Source of the DNA: Lachnospiraceae bacterium
GTDB taxonomy: Bacteria; Bacillota; Clostridia; Lachnospirales; Lachnospiraceae
DNA: 7,984 nt
Assembly (NCBI GenBank): GCA_017477805.1
Contig: JAFUUM010000373.1
Location: forward strand, 1-7,984
Direction: 5' to 3'
The notes under the pieces were generated by a model. The model did not search any database and had not been told where the DNA came from. It saw nothing but the letters and a program-made list of their open reading frames with translations. Each line of letters starts with the position of its first letter. Positions within the stretch are counted from its first letter, which is position 1. A program made the translations under genes and the position numbers. Positions 5,962-7,984 of this stretch are shown piece by piece.

Positions 5962-6660
5962 ATGACTTCAGCAAATCTCTTACTGCTGGTGGCGGTGCTG
6001 CCGCCCATCTTTCTCATCGCATATGTATATCAGTCGGACAAGATCGAAAAGGAGCCTCTCGGGCTTCTTTTCCGTCTGATCCTGTTCGGCATGGTGTCCA
6101 TCCTTCCTGCGATCCTGGTAGAGATGGTGCTGGAGTTTTTCTTAAAACTTATGCTTCCCGAGGGCAGTACATTTTATAACCTCCTGGACTGCTTTCTCAT
6201 CATCGCCCTGGCGGAAGAGGGCGTGAAGTACTTCCTTCTCAAAAAACTCATGTGGGATCACCGGAAATTCAATTACCGGTTTGATGCCATAGTCTACGCG
6301 GTCTGCATCGGTCTTGGATTTGCTCTGGCCGAAAACATACTGTATGTTCTTGCCGGAGGTTTGACCACCGGCCTTATCCGTGCCGTGACGGCTATCCCGG
6401 CCCATGCCATCAATGCCGTCTTTTCCGGCTATTATTTTGGACAGGCAAAACGCGCCCAGCATATGGGCCATGAAAGCACCAGCCGGTTCTTTTTGAAGTT
6501 TGCCCTGATCCTGCCCATTATCCTCCATGGGTTCTATGATTTCTGTGCCATGGAGTCTACGCCCTTTTTCGAGAAGACTTTCATTGTTTTTGTTATTTTG
6601 ATGGATCTTCTTGCTCTGCACCGGATCCACAAATCTTCCAAAGAGGATTCGCCGGTGTAA
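5962..6660 (+). CDS. prsW: PrsW-family intramembrane glutamic peptidase
   Basis: In Bacillus subtilis PrsW makes the first cut in the anti-sigma factor RsiW, after which RasP (an RseP homologue) cuts in the membrane. The 232-residue product is a polytopic membrane protein with the family's motifs in order: DKIEKEP (residues 26-32) after the first helix, AEEGVKY (84-90) with the Glu pair thought to be catalytic, GFALAENILY (119-128), IPAHAINAVFSGYYFGQAK (145-163) and HGFYDF (189-194). Several hydrophobic helices alternate with these. AGAGGAA at 5951-5957 lies four bases before the ATG, and the gap to rseP is only 13 bases, so co-expression with rseP is likely. The true substrate is unknown: many PrsW-like (CPBP-related) proteins have other roles, and no anti-sigma factor gene is visible. 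Confidence 0.88.
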   Translation: MTSANLLLLVAVLPPIFLIAYVYQSDKIEKEPLGLLFRLILFGMVSILPAILVEMVLEFFLKLMLPEGSTFYNLLDCFLIIALAEEGVKYFLLKKLMWDHRKFNYRFDAIVYAVCIGLGFALAENILYVLAGGLTTGLIRAVTAIPAHAINAVFSGYYFGQAKRAQHMGHESTSRFFLKFALILPIILHGFYDFCAMESTPFFEKTFIVFVILMDLLALHRIHKSSKEDSPV

Positions 6661-6687
6661 AGATTTAATGGTTTTTATGTTTTTTTC
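6619..6687 (+). other. Hairpin at the prsW stop followed by T-rich tracts, possible weak terminator
   Basis: CACCGG (6619-6624) pairs with CCGGTG (6652-6657), and ATCC (6625-6628) with GGAT (6645-6648), leaving a three-base bulge; an inner TCTT-CCA-AAGA stem caps it. The right arm ends just before the prsW TAA. T-rich runs (TTTTT at 6672-6676 and TTTTTTT at 6680-6686) come about 14 and 22 bases after the stem. That is too far for a standard intrinsic terminator, so the function is uncertain: it may be a 3'-end or pausing signal, or the T-rich DNA may belong to the next promoter. Confidence 0.3.
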
Positions 6688-6689
6688 AT

Positions 6690-6718
6690 TTGTGTACGTC
6701 AAAGCCCTTTGATAAGAT
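6690..6718 (+). promoter_or_regulatory. Possible sigma-70-type promoter before the kinase gene
   Basis: TTGTGT (6690-6695) and TAAGAT (6713-6718) are separated by 17 bases, matching three and four of six consensus positions. The T-rich DNA upstream (6671-6690) could aid RNA polymerase binding. The matches are weak, and the main support is position: a gap of 114 bases before a gene with its own terminator. Confidence 0.3.
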
Positions 6719-6732
6719 GGTAAAGGTCCATT

Positions 6733-6764
6733 GTAAAGAACGCCCGGAGAGCGCTTTACGGAGG
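6733..6764 (+). promoter_or_regulatory. Leader hairpin abutting the kinase ribosome-binding site
   Basis: GTAAAG (6733-6738) pairs with CTTTAC (6754-6759), and inside it CGC (6741-6743) pairs with GCG (6751-6753) around the loop CCGGAGA, leaving an AA bulge. The Shine-Dalgarno GGAGG (6760-6764) begins at the very next base, and the loop itself holds a second GGAG. The ATG is ten bases after the Shine-Dalgarno. Such a layout could tune translation of the kinase, by coaxial occlusion or by mRNA stabilisation. The fold is seen on paper; regulation is inferred. Confidence 0.4.
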
Positions 6765-6774
6765 ATCGATTGCC

Positions 6775-7515
6775 ATGAAGATCGGCAAAAACGGAAGATA
6801 CGAGGTAGAAGAGTGCATCGGGAGCGGTGCCTCGGGAAACGTCTATCGGGTATGGGACAGAAGATACCGTCGGGAACTGGCGGCCAAGTGCTACGTAAGC
6901 GACAGCGCGGCCAACAGGGAAAGAAGGATCTTATCGTCCGCAAAGAAGGGCGTTACGCCCTTTTATTATGACAGTTTTAAATCTCACTACGGTGACGTAG
7001 TGATCATGGAACTCGTTGAAGGGATCACCCTGGCTTCCTATATCCGGAAGCGGGGGCCGGCAAAGCTTTCGAAAGTCTTTGACTGGGGCTTGGAACTGGC
7101 GGATATCCTGGAAAATCTCCATCGGGGACCGGAAAGGATCATCTATCGGGATCTAAAACCGGAGAATATTATTCTGGGGGATAACGGTCACATCCGCCTG
7201 GTGGATTTTGATACCGCAGCTCATATGGTGGCGGAAGGACTGCCGGGAGGCGTATGCGGGACTTACGGCTATGCCGCACCGGAACAGTGGTCCGGAAGGG
7301 GCAGCACCGTTCGCTCGGATATCTATTCCCTGGGAGTCTGTCTCTATGAATGTCTTACCGGATATGTGGACACATCCGTGGAGGATGAGCGGATCCCGAA
7401 AGAAATCTATGAAGTGATAAAGACCTGCACGAAGATACTGCCCGGTGAGCGGTATGCAGATGCAGAAAAATTTCGTACCGCATGGATAGGGGCATTCACG
7501 GATCTCATTGCCTGA
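6775..7515 (+). CDS. Small soluble Ser/Thr protein kinase (Hanks type)
   Basis: A 246-residue protein made of little more than one kinase domain, predicted cytoplasmic because no membrane segment or extra domain is visible. Motifs: Gly-loop IGSGASGNVY (residues 15-24), AAK with Lys38, a probable helix-C Glu at 49 after a short linker, catalytic YRDLKPEN (124-131, Asp126, Lys128, Asn131), metal-binding DFD (144-146) where DFG is usual, GTYGYAAPEQW (162-172), the structural Asp in RSDIYSLGV (180-188) and a final GERY (in the C-terminal lobe). YRD for HRD is common in some bacterial kinases. The core catalytic residues are present, so activity is likely, but the DFD change is notable. It lacks the PASTA or sensor domains of PrkC/PknB kinases, so its signal must come from a partner. 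GGAGG at 6760-6764 supports the start. Substrate unknown; its neighbour, the PrsW protease, is a candidate partner by position only. Confidence 0.85.
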   Translation: MKIGKNGRYEVEECIGSGASGNVYRVWDRRYRRELAAKCYVSDSAANRERRILSSAKKGVTPFYYDSFKSHYGDVVIMELVEGITLASYIRKRGPAKLSKVFDWGLELADILENLHRGPERIIYRDLKPENIILGDNGHIRLVDFDTAAHMVAEGLPGGVCGTYGYAAPEQWSGRGSTVRSDIYSLGVCLYECLTGYVDTSVEDERIPKEIYEVIKTCTKILPGERYADAEKFRTAWIGAFTDLIA

Positions 7516-7546
7516 AGTACCCATGCTTACAGCGTTTGAAAAACAG

Positions 7547-7575
7547 GGCCTGACACTCGCGTGTCGGGCCTCTTT
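7547..7575 (+). terminator. Intrinsic terminator after the kinase gene
   Basis: GGCCTGACAC (7547-7556) pairs with GTGTCGGGCC (7561-7570) with one U-G pair and a TCGC loop, followed at once by TCTTT (7571-7575). It lies 31 bases after the kinase stop. The stem is strong and GC-rich; the U-tract is short. It separates the kinase from ispG, which would then need its own promoter downstream; I find no convincing promoter boxes in 7576-7658. Confidence 0.8.
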
Positions 7576-7658
7576 ATGATACACTAGATATTGATTTATC
7601 AAGCTGAAAACAACAAGAAGTTGACCAATATAGACAAGAAACAGACAGAGGAGATGTC

Positions 7659-7984
7659 ATGAGAAGAGAAAACACCAGACAGGTTCATATCGGTAACGTG
7701 GTGATCGGAGGAGGAGCCCCCATCGCCATCCAGTCCATGACCAACACCCCCACGGAGAACGTGGCGGCAACGGTAGAACAGATCCTTAGGCTGGAGAAGG
7801 CGGGCTGCGAGATCATCCGCTGCACGGTTCCCACGGAAGAAGCGGCAAAAGCGGTGGCAGAGATCAAAAAGCAGATCCATATCCCGCTTGTGGCAGATAT
7901 CCATTTTGACTATCGGATGGCCATTCTTGCCATGGAAAACGGCGCAGACAAGATCCGCATCAACCCCGGCAACATCGGCGACGA
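7659..7984 (+). CDS. ispG: 4-hydroxy-3-methylbut-2-en-1-yl diphosphate synthase (3' end outside window)
   Basis: IspG (GcpE) is the cytoplasmic [4Fe-4S] enzyme that reductively converts 2-C-methyl-D-erythritol 2,4-cyclodiphosphate to HMBPP, the penultimate MEP-pathway step. The window holds the first 108 codons, all within the N-terminal TIM-barrel domain. Recognised blocks are PIAIQSMTNT (residues 21-30), the segment AGCEIIRCTVPT, the VADIHFDYRMA stretch and KIRINPGNIG near the right edge. The C-terminal domain with the cluster cysteines lies beyond the window. GAGGAG at 7648-7653 lies five bases before the ATG. An ATG at 7654 is out of frame and stops at once. In related Clostridia ispG follows rseP directly; here two genes and a terminator come between. 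Confidence 0.95.
   Translation, partial: MRRENTRQVHIGNVVIGGGAPIAIQSMTNTPTENVAATVEQILRLEKAGCEIIRCTVPTEEAAKAVAEIKKQIHIPLVADIHFDYRMAILAMENGADKIRINPGNIGD

Noticed and set aside
7621..7649. TTGACC at 7621 as the -35 box of an ispG promoter
   Set aside because: No acceptable -10 box lies 16-18 bases downstream, and the site would place the start too near the ribosome-binding site.

Overview
The window is a chromosomal segment of a Gram-positive, low-to-medium GC bacterium, most likely a Lachnospiraceae-type member of class Clostridia. This assignment rests on gene order and on how the protein sequences look to me; no database search was run. The core is the widely conserved Bacillota cluster pyrH-frr-uppS-cdsA-dxr-rseP, with ispG at the right edge. 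All recognised genes are on the + strand, mostly separated by a few bases or overlapping, so most of the left three quarters is probably one long transcript.

Layout. A bactofilin gene enters from the left (its start lies outside the window) and overlaps pyrH (UMP kinase) by an ATGA junction. Next come frr (ribosome recycling factor), a hairpin-bearing gap, uppS (undecaprenyl diphosphate synthase) and cdsA (CDP-diacylglycerol synthase), which overlaps uppS by one base. A 186-base gap between cdsA and dxr holds three consecutive hairpins and looks like a dispersed repeat element. Then follow dxr (DXP reductoisomerase), rseP (site-2 intramembrane metalloprotease) and a PrsW-family membrane peptidase gene. 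A 114-base leader with a possible promoter and a hairpin precedes a small soluble Ser/Thr protein kinase, which is closed by a clear intrinsic terminator. The start of ispG follows and is cut by the right edge.

How the genes fit together. dxr and ispG are MEP-pathway steps giving isoprenoid precursors. uppS turns these into undecaprenyl diphosphate, the lipid carrier for cell-wall polymers. cdsA makes CDP-diacylglycerol for phospholipids. pyrH and frr serve pyrimidine nucleotide supply and translation. The bactofilin is a cytoskeletal or envelope-morphogenesis polymer. RseP and PrsW are the types of protease that act in sequence on membrane anti-sigma factors in Bacillus, so their adjacency suggests an envelope-stress proteolysis pair, though no sigma or anti-sigma gene is visible here.

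The most interesting parts are the PrsW-kinase pair inserted between rseP and ispG, the kinase's DFD (not DFG) motif, and the structured element before dxr. The core genes are otherwise ordinary. I did not find a CRISPR array, transposase, tRNA or rRNA gene.
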